NCBI GenBank assembly: GCA_905221605.1
Contig: CAJNDS010002494.1
Location: 175,001-239,000 of the forward strand
Direction: 5' to 3'
Length of the DNA: 64,000 nucleotides
Origin: Symbiodinium natans
Taxonomy: Eukaryota > Sar > Dinophyceae > Suessiales > Symbiodiniaceae
Program-made: the position numbers and the translations under genes
Notes under the pieces: generated by a model
What the model was told of the DNA's origin: nothing
The model's database searches: none
What the model saw: the letters and a program-made list of their open reading frames with translations, nothing else
Shown: piece after piece, positions 1 to 10,640 of the stretch
How the letters are laid out: every line of letters begins with the position of its first letter
Numbering within the stretch: the stretch's first letter is position 1

Positions 1-1726
1 CGGCAGAGGCTTGGAGGGCTACCTTCTGAAGCTAGGTACCCTGGTATCCGAACTGCAAGCGACTGTCCCCGAGCTGTCGAAGATCACATCCCGCTCAAAG
101 GCCATGGTGGCCTGCTACCCTGGAGGCGGAGCACGCTACGTCAAGCACGTGGATAACGATGGCAAGCATGCCCTTTGCAAGACAAGGCTTCTAACTGCAT
201 TGATCTATTTGAATGATGGGTGGGAGGATGGCGATGGAGGCGAGCTTGCGATCTTCAGAGCTGAAGATGAGAACGCGGTTCGCAGAGTCGTCGCTCCGGT
301 TGCCAACCGTGTCCTCCTCTTTTGGTCCGACTGGCGGACTCCTCATGAGGTTCGGCCGTCGGAGAAGCTGCGCTACTCTGTCACGCTCTGGCTGCTGGAC
401 AACACGAAGAAGGGCCCAGACGAGCAGCAGGGCTACCAAGAGACGCCTCAGCCACAGCCCTCGCAGCTTTTGCAGCCTCCGCCGCCGCAAACTGACGAAG
501 ATGCGGGCCTTGCGGAGATCACTTGCCCCGATGTGCAGCACGAATGGAGCCTCCGGCCTGAGCTATGGGAGCTGAAAGTGCTGTTTCAGAGCGATCCGGC
601 CGAGTGCCCGGCGCTGGAGCTGTCAGACGCACTCGTCCGTCTCCTGCGCGCCGGGGTGTCCATTCTGTGCCTGCCTCTTCCGGCCGGCGCGTCCGGAGCT
701 CCTCTCTCCAAGTGGTCCAAGAAGAAGCGCACTCTGACAATTCAGTTCCAGCGCGACGCGGTGCCGGCTTCACCGAGCCAAAATCCACATCCTGGCTTCG
801 CAAATTTCGTGGAGCAGCTCACTTCCCAGGGTTGGGGGGTGATCGACGGCTTCTTGCCAGGCCCAGAGGCAGACGAGCTGAGGTCCTACGTGCTTCAGCA
901 GAGAGCTTCTGGGAAGCTGAAGACGGGCAAGAACTCCCATGAGGGCCCCATCAGAGCCCTCGAGGATGGAGAGAAGAACCCCATGAAGAACGACGAGTAC
1001 ACATTCTGTGACTCGGAGCACCTGGATGCCCCTTGCTTGAGGGAGCTCACCCGCCGCTGCAACCAGCTCCTAGCCAAGCTGATGGTCGGATCCTGCGAGG
1101 GAGGCCCGAACCTCACAGAGCTCCAGCGAACCTCGGCAGGCCTTTGGGAGATTTTGTTATATAGTTTGTTTTTCCTTGTGTTGGGCTTAAAAGGATCCTA
1201 TTTAGAGGAATATTTTTCAGAGGGGTTTATAAGGGCCATCCTAGGAACCAACCTACTCCAGGGTCACCCCATGATGGCCGTTTACCCCGGGAATGGGTCG
1301 GCCTATGGCCGGCATTTGGACTCCACAGCCGGCGGCAGGGGTGCAAATGGGCGAGTGCTAACGCTCGTTCTGCACCTTAGTAGCTGAGTGAGTACACTTT
1401 ACTTTACACTTTTGGGGATACTATAACCCCTATAGAACTGAAAGTGTACACAACTAAGGTACTTGAACCCCTTCTGGCGAGAGGATCATGGAGGCTGCCT
1501 CAGGATTTTGAAGCAGCTAGCTGACGAGGGGAAATCTGGCAAAGATGTCGAGCCGTTGCATGGTCGGCTGGTGGCTTTCTTCTGTCAGGACCAAAACCCC
1601 CACGAAGTCCTCCCTGCTTTTGCGGACAGGGTCGCAGTCACCATTTGGTACTACGATGGAGATCGTTTGAAGGAGCGCTGTGTGGGCGACGAGGCTGCGC
1701 TGACTGGCGTCTTCGAAGGCGGCTAG
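1..1726 (+). CDS. Tandem two-domain 2OG-Fe(II) dioxygenase (prolyl 4-hydroxylase type), 5' end outside window
   Basis: The reading frame enters from the left edge and continues to about 1383; a further exon follows at about 1455-1726. The first domain shows the iron ligands of 2-oxoglutarate dioxygenases: H46-x-D48 in YVKHVDND, H112 in TPHEVRPS, and R121 in LRYSVTLW, which would bind 2-oxoglutarate (residues counted from base 11). A second copy starts near residue 265 (GWGVIDGFLP), has H435-x-D437 in GRHLDST, and its second His and Arg lie in the last exon (QNPHEVLP, then DRVAVTIWYYD). The pattern fits PHD/EGLN-like prolyl hydroxylases, which hydroxylate proline on proteins. Two introns are inferred, about 1140-1261 and 1384-1455; the first has no stop and keeps frame, so it reads through as an open frame. 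Splice borders look non-canonical. Start codon not in the window. Domain call is firm; substrate unknown. Confidence 0.8.
1160..1255 (+). repeat. Intron-resident dispersed repeat, copy 1
   Basis: Inside the first inferred intron of the dioxygenase gene lies a segment (GGCTTAAAAGGATC, TTTTTCAGAGGGGTTTA, AAGGGCCATCCTAGG) that recurs in two head-to-tail, diverged copies at about 40259-40390, inside the first PPR-synthase gene. A shared sequence in introns of two unrelated genes is what an introner-type element would give. Confidence 0.6.
1392..1449. repeat. Short inverted repeat inside intron 2 of the dioxygenase gene
   Basis: GTACACTTT at 1392-1400 is the exact reverse complement of AAAGTGTAC at 1441-1449. 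The two arms sit just inside the inferred intron ends, an arrangement like a small introner or MITE with terminal inverted repeats. Confidence 0.5.
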
Positions 1727-2452
1727 TAGGCTCTCAACGCCACACTCGTAATCAGGCAATGGACCGCGCCCCGGGCCCACATGCGCAAACTTGTGCTGCC
1801 AGCAAGATGAAGCCGCATCCCCGTGCGGACAGTAGCCTCGACTCGATTTGACCCCTGCTGAAGCGCCAGGCTTCCGTGGCAAAAGGTGTGCGGTCTTGCC
1901 ATGCCTTGAATTACCTGGTCTGCTTGGAGTTTGCTCTTGGAGCATCCGGGGTCATCGGCTGGACTCACATGCGTCTCTTAGCAGCGAGGACGGGGCATGT
2001 CCATGTCCATGCGTCACAAGACCTCGTTGAGCGACGCCCGCCAGAAGTCCTTCTCAGCAGCTTGGCAACAAGACCCATCAAAATGGCTTAAGTTGCTGGC
2101 CCACTTGTCACATATCATTACATGTATGTATATACATATATATATATATACATATAAATGTTCATATGAATGTGGATGTATTTGTTTCTATACCAGGAAA
2201 GCAACTGCCTGGCAGCCGAAAAGATGACAATGCTCAAGCCCGGACGCCCAGACAGCTTCCGAGCCGGCGAGTCTGGCAACGGCCTCAGAGTGTCAACAGC
2301 GAACCCTAAACCCTAACCTTAGCTCGTGCCGCCCCAGAACCGCACGGGCTTTGGGAATCGATGTTTCTACGTATGTCAAAATGTTTTGGGGGGTGCAAAG
2401 TGTGGTTTTGGGTAGGACACTGCCAATAGCCCATCGTCCTAGTCTGAACGCC

Positions 2453-2570
2453 TACCTTGGGGACCAAATGAACCCTAAAACTGGGGTCACATACCCTGAC
2501 TACTATATATAATTCCTATTAAGGCGTACAAACCATAAACCCTTTTAGGGTTCATGTAGTCCCCAAGGTA
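2453..2570. repeat. Introner/MITE-like element with 12-bp terminal inverted repeats
   Basis: The ends TACCTTGGGGAC (2453-2464) and GTCCCCAAGGTA (2559-2570) are perfect reverse complements, and the pairing resumes outside them (CGCC/GGCG). A diverged copy lies at 3019-3125, sharing GGACCAAATGAACCCT, TACCCTGACTAC and CCCCAAGGTA. Two copies of a ~110-bp non-coding unit with paired ends indicate a mobile or introner-type repeat. Confidence 0.65.
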
Positions 2571-3018
2571 TAGGCGATCCCATCAGGGTGTATCGCCAAG
2601 GGAAGTTCTCCAGTTGACTGTAGAACCCCGCTGTGCTCTGGGTATAAACCCTAAACCCTAAACCCGAAAGTCAAGTTCCCGTGCCACGCGCGCCTGGCCC
2701 ACTGAGGGAGAATCCTTGGTGCAGCGACCCCGGACCTGGATACAGGGGTAGTTTTTGAAAGAAGGTTTCCTTTGAGGGTCCATTTTATGAGGTGCCGCAC
2801 TGCACAGGGACCGAAAAAGGGAACGTAATTTAGAAAACTACCCACCGTGTCGTGATGACCCTTGGGTGAACTTCTGAACATGGTCGTCATGTTTCAGCAG
2901 CTTCAGTGCATCGTGCCAAAGTCTTGCAGACCGTCTGAGGCAAAGACTCTGGCATCAAGTGGCACTCGGGCTGCAGCTATGGACACCTGCAGCGTGGGGA
3001 AGAAGACCTAAAGCTACT

Positions 3019-3125
3019 TTGTGGACCAAATGAACCCTATATAAAATTGGGGTCATATACCCTGACTACGATTTCCTATTAACCATATAAACCCTTTTAG
3101 CACTCCTATAGCCCCCAAGGTAAGA
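3019..3125. repeat. Diverged second copy of the 2453-2570 element
   Basis: Shares the order of blocks with the copy at 2453-2570 (GGACCAAATGAACCCTA, then GGGGTCATATACCCTGACTAC, then AAACCCTTTTAG, then CCCCAAGGTA) but the left arm is eroded. Confidence 0.6.
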
Positions 3126-3875
3126 GGGAAGGCTTCGGTCTGATCCACGTCTCCTTTGCTACTACCCTCTGCTTGCGGTCGTCTTCACCCCTGAAACTCC
3201 GACATGCAAAACAGGAGATCCCACAAAACGATGGGCTCCCCAAGACAGGGTCTGGTGCCAGCTGACATAAAGAGCCTGGGTTCAGAAAAGGGGTTTAAAA
3301 AGGGTGTCGGCGGGGGCCGGAACCCGTAAGAATCCTAGACCACGAGCTGTGCTGCTTTTTACACAGCGTCTGGAGGTCCGCCTGGACCGACCTGGCGTCC
3401 TCGCCCAAAGCAGCCAAGGCCCGTGGCCACACCATGAAAAACTAAACCCTACACCGCAGCTCTCATGCGATTACCAGGGGTTCAGAATCTAAGTTAGGTT
3501 TCAGGTAGCGCTGAGAGCCTACCGGTGTCTGCCACCTTCGATCTGGCATGAGCCACAGAGAATCTCGTCTGTGGGCTCCACACAGCTGAGGCCCCAAGCC
3601 CTAGCCTTTACCAAACCTAAAAGCGCGAGCATCGAGCTCCCAAGCCATCCCAAGCCGCATCCCTGAGAAGCGAGCCCGAGCCTTGGAGGTTTGGAGGGTT
3701 TGCCTTGCCTGGTGCAACAAAACAAAGGGCATCAACATCCCTCCTACAGCCCCATAGAAAGTCCTGATCACAGAGAACAAAAGGGCGGCCAGGCCACGAG
3801 GCAAAACAAGCTCGAAACCCAGGTCTCCTATGACCGCTATAACCCTGAACCCTTGCGACCCTGAATCATATATAT

Positions 3876-3913
<38 letters not shown>

Positions 3914-4536
3914 GTATATATATATATATATGCCCTGAATCTCAAACCTTGGCCCACGGAGGAGCGCCCTGCCTCGCCAATCGAGAGGCTTGTCGGCAGC
4001 TTCTCCTTCAAGGCCTGGCGAGCCAGAGCAAAATAGTGCTCTCGAGATCTTGAGGGGTTTTCAGGGCTTTGAAGCCTGAAGCATGGTTGCAAAATGGCTG
4101 TATCAGGATCCCCAGTCCAGATGCAAAAGAGGGTGTAGGCTTGGTTGGGTTGGTTCGAAGTTACGATCGGACCACAGCTTGTGGGCTCTGGCCAAAGGTG
4201 CAAGCTTACAGGAGCTCAAAGTGTGAGGCCTGCAGCATGGCAGTTCCGGCACTGCTCTGAGCACTCTGCAGACTTGGCCACCTTTGGAGTATGCCAGCTG
4301 CGATGACGCAATGGCCGGAGCTTAAATGAAAGAGGGAAGTCAGAGCCAAGGCGTAGACAGCCTTCCCTCCATGTTGCCAAGCGTTCGCAAGAGCGCACAC
4401 AACACATGAAAGGTCACTTTTGGTTGCTTCTCGTTCACATGCCCGTCTCGTAGCCACACCTGATCACAACCAAGGTGCGATGTCCCAGCACAAGATGTTC
4501 AGGGTGCAGTCTTGAGGTTTGGAAGGAGGGACAGAC

Positions 4537-4705
4537 TTAGAGAGAGAGAGAGAGAGAGAGAGTACAACAGACCTGAGACCAGCACGCGCCCCTGGGGGCG
4601 GCCTCCCTTCGGGGGGGTCATGCGTGGGGGAGAGAGAGAGAGAGAGAGAGAGTCCCCCAAGCCCCAAGAAAGAAAAACAAATAGAGAGAGAGAGAGAGCG
4701 AAAGG
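4537..4705. repeat. Three (GA)n microsatellite tracts
   Basis: Runs of GAGAGA at about 4540-4561, 4629-4652 and 4683-4699 lie in an otherwise unremarkable spacer. Open frames crossing them encode only RE or LS repeats and are not genes. Confidence 0.85.
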
Positions 4706-5067
4706 GATTGGAAGACTTTTGGACTTCAGGCTTCGTTCCTTTGTGCAGGATTTCGAGACGGGCCGCCTGAAGCATCCAAGAAGTAGTTCCGGGTGATCTT
4801 CTTCAGCCCTAAAATTAAATGGGCATCCTATATAGTGACTGGGTCCTATACTTATGGTTCTGGGAGTATTATGGGCAATTCTGAGTGGGTGGCTCGGAGG
4901 CACAACCACGCATCCGTCCGCGCATTGTCATCATTCTCACGAGATCGCACTGGCTTCGCACGGTTATATGTTTTTGAACTTACGTTCTGCCAAGAGATGT
5001 TTTCGTTTTTAGCAGCTTCTTTTCAACTTAGCTCCGGAACGGCCTCCGGCCGCGTGCGCAGTGCGCA

Positions 5068-5790
5068 ATGTTGGTTGCACTACACAGCCTGGCCCCAGCG
5101 ATCACCAGCTTCCTCTGGCCATCAGAAGTGCAGGTGGTGCAGGCAGCAGCGCGCACCTTCGTCGAGCTGCGGGGTGTTGCACTCAACTTCCTGAAGTCCG
5201 GAGGCGTTCGCATGCCGCTTCTGGCGATGGTGGCCTCAGCAGCAGGCAACTCCACGGCAGAGGCTGTTTTGGCCGCGTCCTCTCAGCACTTGCCATGGCC
5301 GTGCTGGCAAGATGGCCTCCTGGTGCTATGGTGCTGCGGCTGCCCCGTCCACCGAGAACGGAAGGCAATGCAAGTTGCACTTCGAAGTGGCCCCATTGAG
5401 GCCGTAACATGGCTGCTGAATGCCAGGGCCGATGTGGAGCAGGCAGTCGAGGGAGACCTCACGCCTTTACGATTGGCCGCCCGTTTTGGGAACGAGGAGC
5501 TTGTTCAGCTTCTTCTCGACAAATCAGCGAACCCGAACGGCCGCGGCCGCTTCGGCTACACAGCCTTGATGGTCGCTGCCATGCACGGGCACCGAGACAT
5601 CGTCGAGCTGCTTCTGAGCAAAGGCTCACAGGTCAACACAAACGGCGATGGCGAAACCGCCATTGATCTTGCCTGTCGCTACCCAGAAGTGGCACACTTG
5701 CTGACGAACCATGTGAGCCAATATGGTTGGACAGGTACTCGACCGCTTGAAAGAATGGAAAGCTGCGAAGCCCTGTCGGAGATTGTCTGA
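5068..5790 (+). CDS. Ankyrin-repeat protein
   Basis: A 240-residue frame starting at the first ATG of the open stretch. Residues about 105-205 hold at least three ankyrin repeats: an imperfect one (AVTWLLNARADVEQA), then TPLRLAARFGNEELVQLLLD with SANPNGRG, then TALMVAAMHGHRDIVELLLS with GSQVNTNG, and a partial fourth (ETAIDLACRY). Ankyrin repeats bind other proteins; no catalytic domain is visible. The N-terminal 90 residues are moderately hydrophobic and contain the dinoflagellate-typical mix of Val, Ala and Cys but no clear signal peptide. The gene could continue into downstream exons, because the next recognisable coding fragment is only 150 bases away, but that fragment looks like a channel rather than an ankyrin protein. 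Repeat identification is firm, the gene ends are less so. Confidence 0.75.
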   Translation: MLVALHSLAPAITSFLWPSEVQVVQAAARTFVELRGVALNFLKSGGVRMPLLAMVASAAGNSTAEAVLAASSQHLPWPCWQDGLLVLWCCGCPVHRERKAMQVALRSGPIEAVTWLLNARADVEQAVEGDLTPLRLAARFGNEELVQLLLDKSANPNGRGRFGYTALMVAAMHGHRDIVELLLSKGSQVNTNGDGETAIDLACRYPEVAHLLTNHVSQYGWTGTRPLERMESCEALSEIV

Positions 5791-5933
5791 ATCATGGTCT
5801 TTGGTGATACCCAAATCCCAGGCTCTAGGAGGATCCCCCCCAAGGGACAGAATTCAGGGCAACTGCTCGTTCAGATGCTCGGGTGGAAGTGTTACCGGTT
5901 CAGGATTTGATCCTAACTATCTAGCAATAATGA

Positions 5934-7000
5934 GTGAGCAGTCTTGGCGGCATGAAGAGGCCTCTTGCAAACAAGGGTTTGTGGCAGCTTCTTGGGCCCA
6001 TGGGTTGTGTCCAGGCAGTGTGCATGGTCGCCATCATCGCAAACACGATGTACTTGGGCGTCAATGCCGACTGGAAAATCAGGCCGGAGAGTGGAGCATG
6101 GGAGGATTGCACTCATGAACTAGGGTCCGATTTGGGTTGCGTGTGTGCGTGGGTGCGTGCATGGAGTGTGTGTGCGTGGGTGTATTCATATATGTTTGTG
6201 CCTCTGTGTCCGTGCAGTGCGTTTGCTTGTTCACACGGGGTCTGGTAGGAGCAAGTATTCCGACATGGAGACCTTTGGGGGTGTTGTTCGCCGATTGCCG
6301 AGGAACGCCTTCGGTCCCATAGATGGTCGCCAGAGAGAAGCCGAGGATACCGCTTGGGATATAACCTTTGCTGTATGGCAGCTTGGCATGGTGTGGCATA
6401 GAGTCGCGTCGAGAGTCATGTTTTCTGCGCCTGTTTGGCCGTCATTCGGAAGCTTTGAGTACCAGGGGGTCCTTAAACCCTAAACCCTAAACCCTAAACC
6501 CTAAACCCTAAACCCTAAACCTTAACCCTAAACCCTAAACCCTAAACCCTAAACCCTAACCCTAAGCCCTGAGCCCTAAATAACCCCGTTTCATTTCAGG
6601 TTCTCCATAGAGATCCTCCTGCGGCTTCTGGCCGAGAAAATCAGCTTCTTCACGGGCGAGGAGCAGGCGGCGGGAAGCTCCGGGCAGCAAAGCACAAGAT
6701 CTAAAGACCACCCGAACCCAGAGGGTCCATGTGTACTACAATTATGGAATTAGGTACCAAAACACCATACTAAATAGGGTTTTGGGATACCTAAAGCCAT
6801 AATAGCATTACAAATGGACCCTCTGGGGAATGTGCCTAGAATGCGGGTCTTGCGTAGGCAAAACCCACACATTATATGCGGGAATATAGATGCTGCAGGC
6901 ATGGAACCTTTTCGATGGCTTTCTCGTGGTCGAGTCCGTTGTTGGCCTTCTATTTCCAGTGGGGGCCAAGCTATCGCTTCCTCGCCGCACAACAGTGTGG
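5934..7000 (+). CDS. Exon fragments of a probable voltage-gated cation channel
   Basis: Three separated pieces on this strand read like the S1-S3 part of a six-helix ion channel. About 5943-6115 gives a hydrophobic helix ending in TMYLGVNADWK, like S1 with its outer end. About 6600-6670, directly after a TTTCAG acceptor, gives FSIEILLRLLAEKISFF, like the S2 pattern 'E..LR..A....FF'. About 6898-6960, after GCAG, gives AWNLFDGFLVVESVVG, like S3 'WN.FDF.LV..S'. A further piece about 6330-6370 (DTAWDIT) may precede S2. No S4, pore or stop was found before the viral insertion at 8345. EF-hand exons of the sort found behind such channels occur at 33.5-34.2 kb, so the gene may continue across the insertion, or these may be separate. 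Exon borders are guesses. Confidence 0.45.
6474..6575. repeat. Interstitial telomere-type (CCCTAAA)n tract
   Basis: About thirteen near-perfect CCCTAAA units, inside an inferred intron of the channel-like gene. This is the reverse complement of TTTAGGG, the plant/dinoflagellate-type telomere unit. Confidence 0.9.
6717..6827. repeat. Introner/MITE-like element with 14-bp terminal inverted repeats
   Basis: CCCAGAGGGTCCAT (6717-6730) and ATGGACCCTCTGGG (6814-6827) are perfect reverse complements bounding a 111-bp AT-richer unit. An inner pair (TTAGGTACCAAAAC / TTTTGGGATACCTAA) extends the symmetry. It lies between two channel-like exons, so it is probably intronic. Confidence 0.65.
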
Positions 7001-8010
7001 GCGTGCAGATTATTTTGCAGGCTCAAGGCTTTTTGGGATCTTTGGCTGCCTGAACCAAAAACATCTCCAGGAGCTGGATGGCCTAAACCCTAAACCCTGT
7101 AAACCCCAAGCTTCTTCTCAGAGTGTCCTCCGAATCAATCGGTAGTGTTGTGTGTGGTGCCGGGAAAGTGGATTGGTGATTTACCCACCAGCACAATGGG
7201 TCACGGCGGCAGATGCGGTTCACAGCGTGAAGCTTTTTCTTGGGGGGTTTGGCTGGTGATGACTCTGTGGGCCTTTGAGGTGTTCGAGTGGTTGAATTGC
7301 TTGCTCAGTTATAGGCGCGTGGCAAACTAACTGAAACAACTCCCAAGACACCCAAGGGAGCAAAAAGACCTGACAAGCTGGTGGGGAAAAGCTTGAAGCC
7401 GAGGTTCCTTCGTATCATTCGTGCTTGCCTCAGCTTCACATGGGGAGAACAGAGCTGCCCAGGATTTAGATAGGATCTTCGGTATGGGATTTCAGTGTTG
7501 AAGGCCCTTCGTGTTAAGTGGAACTTTAGGGGTCATATTTTCAGCTTGGTAGTTCATCCTACCACCGGGGATGCAAGCAGGTTGCAGGATCTGGGATTTA
7601 GATGCCCTAAGTGCGCTCGGAGAAGCCTGTGCATAGGGGTGCGTTCACAAAGCCAGGCAGAGCTTTCGAGAAAAAGCGCTATGACAGCACGGCTGATTTG
7701 GTTGAAGCAGAAACTAAAATGCACCCACACCCTGCAATAATCTGAGTTGGCACGCTGAGGCACCAGGGCCTTCCCATCTCTTCGTTGGGGTGGGGTGTGA
7801 AAGAGACCTCGGATGCTCCACCAAGGTGTGTTTCGCTTGGCGCGAGTCGTCCTCGCCTCAGCAACACCATGGCGCCCCTAAACCGAAAACCACCTTGCGG
7901 ACCCTGGAGCACATACAACATCCAGCCATTTTCCTACGTTTTACGATTTTGAAGTTGGGTTAGGCGTGTTTGCAAATGAGTTCTCCTCCGACAGCACGCC
8001 TGTCAGGGAT

Positions 8011-8078
8011 CCCTAAACCCTAAACCCTAAACCCTAAACCCTAAACCCTAAACCCTAAACCCTAAACCCTAAACCCTC
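8011..8078. repeat. Interstitial telomere-type (CCCTAAA)n tract
   Basis: About nine to ten perfect CCCTAAA units in a row, 270 bases left of the viral element. Confidence 0.9.
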
Positions 8079-8310
8079 AGGGCAAGGCGGGTGGCAAGAA
8101 CAACCCGCTGTGCTTCCGAGGTGAAGCTGGTGAAGGCCGTGAAGGCGCCCCTGTACGATCCAGCACCTGATTAGGGTTTAGGGTTTAGTGTTTAGCATAA
8201 TATAATATAAGATAATATAACAATATAGAATATAATATGATTGTAAACGCTTAGGACAGGAAAGGAGGGGTTTCTGCAAAAAAAGGGGAGGAAGGGCTGG
8301 GGGGGGGGGT

Positions 8311-8339
<29 letters not shown>

Positions 8340-8341
<2 letters not shown>

Positions 8342-8344
8342 GGG
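8340..8344. repeat. Left target-site duplication (GTGGG)
   Basis: The five bases just outside the left terminal repeat, GTGGG, equal the five just outside the right one (28453-28457); a 6-base match fails. Polintons and PLVs duplicate 5-6 bp on integration. Both copies sit in poly-G, so chance agreement is easier than usual, but the T in the second position matches as well. Confidence 0.7.
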
Positions 8345-8640
8345 AGTCAGGGAAGGCCTTGCCCATTTTGGGTAATTGCACCACCGTGGCCCAGATCATA
8401 GCCATAATATCCTAAAACACTTTACCATATAGAAAATAAGGTGCAATTATCCAAAATGGACAAGGTAATGGGGTCGCCCAGTTTGGGGTATTACATCACC
8501 GTGAACATATAATTCACAACTAGTAGCTCATTATCCCTAAAATACTCTATCTCATCCTATTTATCAGGTGATGTAACATCCGAAACTGGGCAAGGTTAGG
8601 TTGATTCAATTTATGGGGAATAGTATGGGGTGTTGGGGGT
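8345..8640 (+). repeat. Left terminal inverted repeat of the viral element
   Basis: Starting with AGTCAGGGAAGGCC, this matches the reverse complement of 28156-28452 with about a dozen single differences and no large gaps. The repeat ends near GTGTTGGGGGT. The outer part has internal echoes (GCCCATTTTGGGTAATTGCA and TGCAATTATCCAAAATGG), giving it partial self-complementarity. Confidence 0.95.
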
Positions 8641-10640
8641 GGCTTCGGTTAGCCACTTCTTGGTGGCACTCCACCGTTGACGAGATCAAACCCACTACGC
8701 CTGACGCTCCAGCTCACAACCCTGATGCTCCACCCGCTACCCTTGATGCTTTAGTCCACCAGCGAAGCCGAATCTTAGCCCGATATATACCCAAATACTT
8801 TATGGGTCAGGGAGTGGATTCATCGATGTGTTTGGTTTTCTGTGCTGGCCGACTACGACAAGAGCATCGAGATGCGAAGGTCAGCCCTGCGCGTTTATGT
8901 AAATCACCAGTCCTCTGCAGGTGTTCCGCGCAACTTAATCAGGGTAGGCCCAAGTAGGTGCGCCCGGCGAGTTGCATGCGTTCAACCCCGTAGCACATTT
9001 TTCACAATGCGAGACATTTGCAGTTCATTTTGATGCCTGCAAGAGGATCGTGTGTGTGTGTGTCTATACTGCATTCTGAGAGTTCCACGCTTCATTACCC
9101 ACCATTGCCAGTCGTGCTGCCATGGCGCCCATGTCAAGGCGTCGCAAGGTGCTCAAGACGGGACGGCTCATCAAAAAATCGAAACGCCTTGTTGAGCACA
9201 GGGATGCTGCAACAAGGGTGGCTGTGGCGTTGAAGGAGGCGGAGATGGAAAAGGCTGTGGCGTTGAAGGAGGCGGACATGGAAAAGGCTGTGGCGTTGAA
9301 GGAGATGGAAAAGGCGATGGCGTTGAAGGAGAAGGAGGCGGAAAAGGCGATGGCGTTGAAGGAGAAGGAGGCGGAAAAGGCGATGGCGTTGAAGGAGGCG
9401 GAGGCTAAATTTCAGCTTAAAGTTGAAATAGACGCAGTCAAAAATAAGATGCAGATGGAGATCGACATTACAAAGCTCAAGTATATCAACGTGAGCTCTC
9501 GATTCTGGCTTGAACTGGTCTTCCAGGACTTTGCCACATACGCGCGCAGCCAGAACTTGCAGCGAGCCGCGAAGCTCTGGAACTCGTCGGGTAGGCCCAT
9601 CATGAGCAGGGTGAATGCCTATCTAGTTTCAAATCCTTCCCGGTGGCAAGCCTTCTTGCGTCATAAGAAGCTTCAGACACTACAGCAGTTCCCAACAATA
9701 CCCGAGATGCTGCTGTATGGTGCTGCGAGTTCTGGCCTCCATCAGCCACTAGGAGGTCTGGTCATTGTGGACTTGTCTGGACACACGGGCTGGCCAGACT
9801 ATGCGCAATTGTTCCACGACGTGGGTGAGTTTTATGCCAAGCAGAATGGCTACGCTGTGGAGCGCTTGGACTTGACAAAGGCACATGTCGCAATGATGCG
9901 ACAACCTATCTGAAGCACATTGCGCAGTTATTCCCTCTTGTTTGCGCCCAACACGCTCAACACTTGTATATAGTATGCAGAATCCACCTTCAAGGTGCAC
10001 ATGCCTCATGTATGAGGTATCACTCATTGGCGGAGTGCGTGCTGGGCCCAGATTGAAGTGCTCACAGGCCTCGCAAATAGTTTTAAACATGAATGCAGGA
10101 TGTCCCTGTCACGATCTCTGCCGATTCTAAAGTGTTTCACAGTTGAGCTGTAGTTGCACAGAAGCACCCGTATTGCCCCGCAGCATACAAGTGCCCGCCC
10201 TCGAAAGTAGGGTCCACCACCCTCTCAAATAGGGTTCTGACTCTCAAATTAGGATTCTAATTCTAATCCTCAAAACTGGGATTCTGACCTTCAAAAATCA
10301 GAATTACAGAATGGAATTTCTTCAAAATCACGGGTGCGCCCTTTTCGCGTCGCACAGGGCGAAGTGTCAGAGACCAGCACATGCAGAACGAGCCAGCGGA
10401 CAGTGCAAAAATCAGAGGTCCGAAGAGTGCCTGTTGACTTTGCAACCCCTAAACCCTAACTCCGGCAGTATAACCGCGACTTACCACTCCGCCAGGCGCA
10501 CGACTTCATCAACATCACTGGCTACAACAATTTCAGGAAGGTTCGTTGATAGGGTTTAGGGTTTACTCTTAGGGTTCGCGTATGCTACGCGAAGGCTTTC
10601 GTGTTCAGTTGGGGCTTTTAGGGTTTTGTCCGGCTCAAAA
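8641..10640. other. GC-rich host-like segment inside the left arm of the element
   Basis: Base composition returns to host level between the left terminal repeat and the integrase gene. It contains one coiled-coil protein frame (9122-9913), CCCTAAA/TTTAGGG units near 10445-10570, and short AGGGTTCTGACTCTCAAA-like direct repeats near 10210-10290. The AT-rich viral sequence resumes at about 10640. A nested insertion or gene conversion of host DNA is the simplest reading; capture before integration is the alternative. Confidence 0.65.
9122..9913 (+). CDS. Coiled-coil protein of unknown function inside the viral left arm
   Basis: A 263-residue frame beginning MAPMSRRRKVLKTGR, basic at its start (possible nuclear signal). 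Residues about 38-100 are a perfect-period heptad-like array of 'EKAVALKEA' and 'EKAMALKEKEA' units, encoded by near-identical DNA repeats (GCGTTGAAGGAG), predicted to be a long charged helix or coiled coil. Residues about 120-263 form an unrecognised globular part (FWLELVFQDFATYARS; a hydrophobic strand LGGLVIVDLSGHTG). Codon use and GC content match the host, not the virus. About 110 bases upstream a weak spliced-leader-like string occurs (CCGTAGCACATTTTTC, 8988-9003), which would fit a reinserted cDNA. I do not recognise a family for it. It may be a host gene fragment rather than a viral function. Confidence 0.5.
   Translation: MAPMSRRRKVLKTGRLIKKSKRLVEHRDAATRVAVALKEAEMEKAVALKEADMEKAVALKEMEKAMALKEKEAEKAMALKEKEAEKAMALKEAEAKFQLKVEIDAVKNKMQMEIDITKLKYINVSSRFWLELVFQDFATYARSQNLQRAAKLWNSSGRPIMSRVNAYLVSNPSRWQAFLRHKKLQTLQQFPTIPEMLLYGAASSGLHQPLGGLVIVDLSGHTGWPDYAQLFHDVGEFYAKQNGYAVERLDLTKAHVAMMRQPI

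Larger units (their letters stand above)
1727..5067. other. Spacer without convincing genes
   Basis: No open frame here shows a recognisable domain or exon-like conservation. The stretch holds AT dinucleotide tracts (about 2118-2150 and 3863-3932), three GA tracts between 4537 and 4705, scattered single TTTAGGG/CCCTAAA units, and one family of short inverted-repeat elements (2453-2570 and 3019-3125). It may include unrecognised short exons or introns. Confidence 0.5.
7001..8344. other. Spacer up to the viral element
   Basis: No recognisable protein is encoded. The right end holds a (CCCTAAA)n tract at 8011-8078 and then a poly-G tract at 8300-8344 that abuts the viral terminal repeat. Confidence 0.5.

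Noticed and set aside
4464..4909. Ser-Leu and Arg-Glu repeat frames
   Set aside because: Artefacts of the GA dinucleotide tracts.
6079..6399. 106-residue minus-strand frame with Thr-His repeats
   Set aside because: Translation of a GTGT/GTGC-rich intron stretch.
8178..8405. 75-residue minus-strand frame with poly-Pro, beginning inside the terminal repeat
   Set aside because: It is the reverse of the poly-G tract joined to the repeat end; the same opening residues occur at the other repeat, as expected from an inverted repeat rather than a gene.
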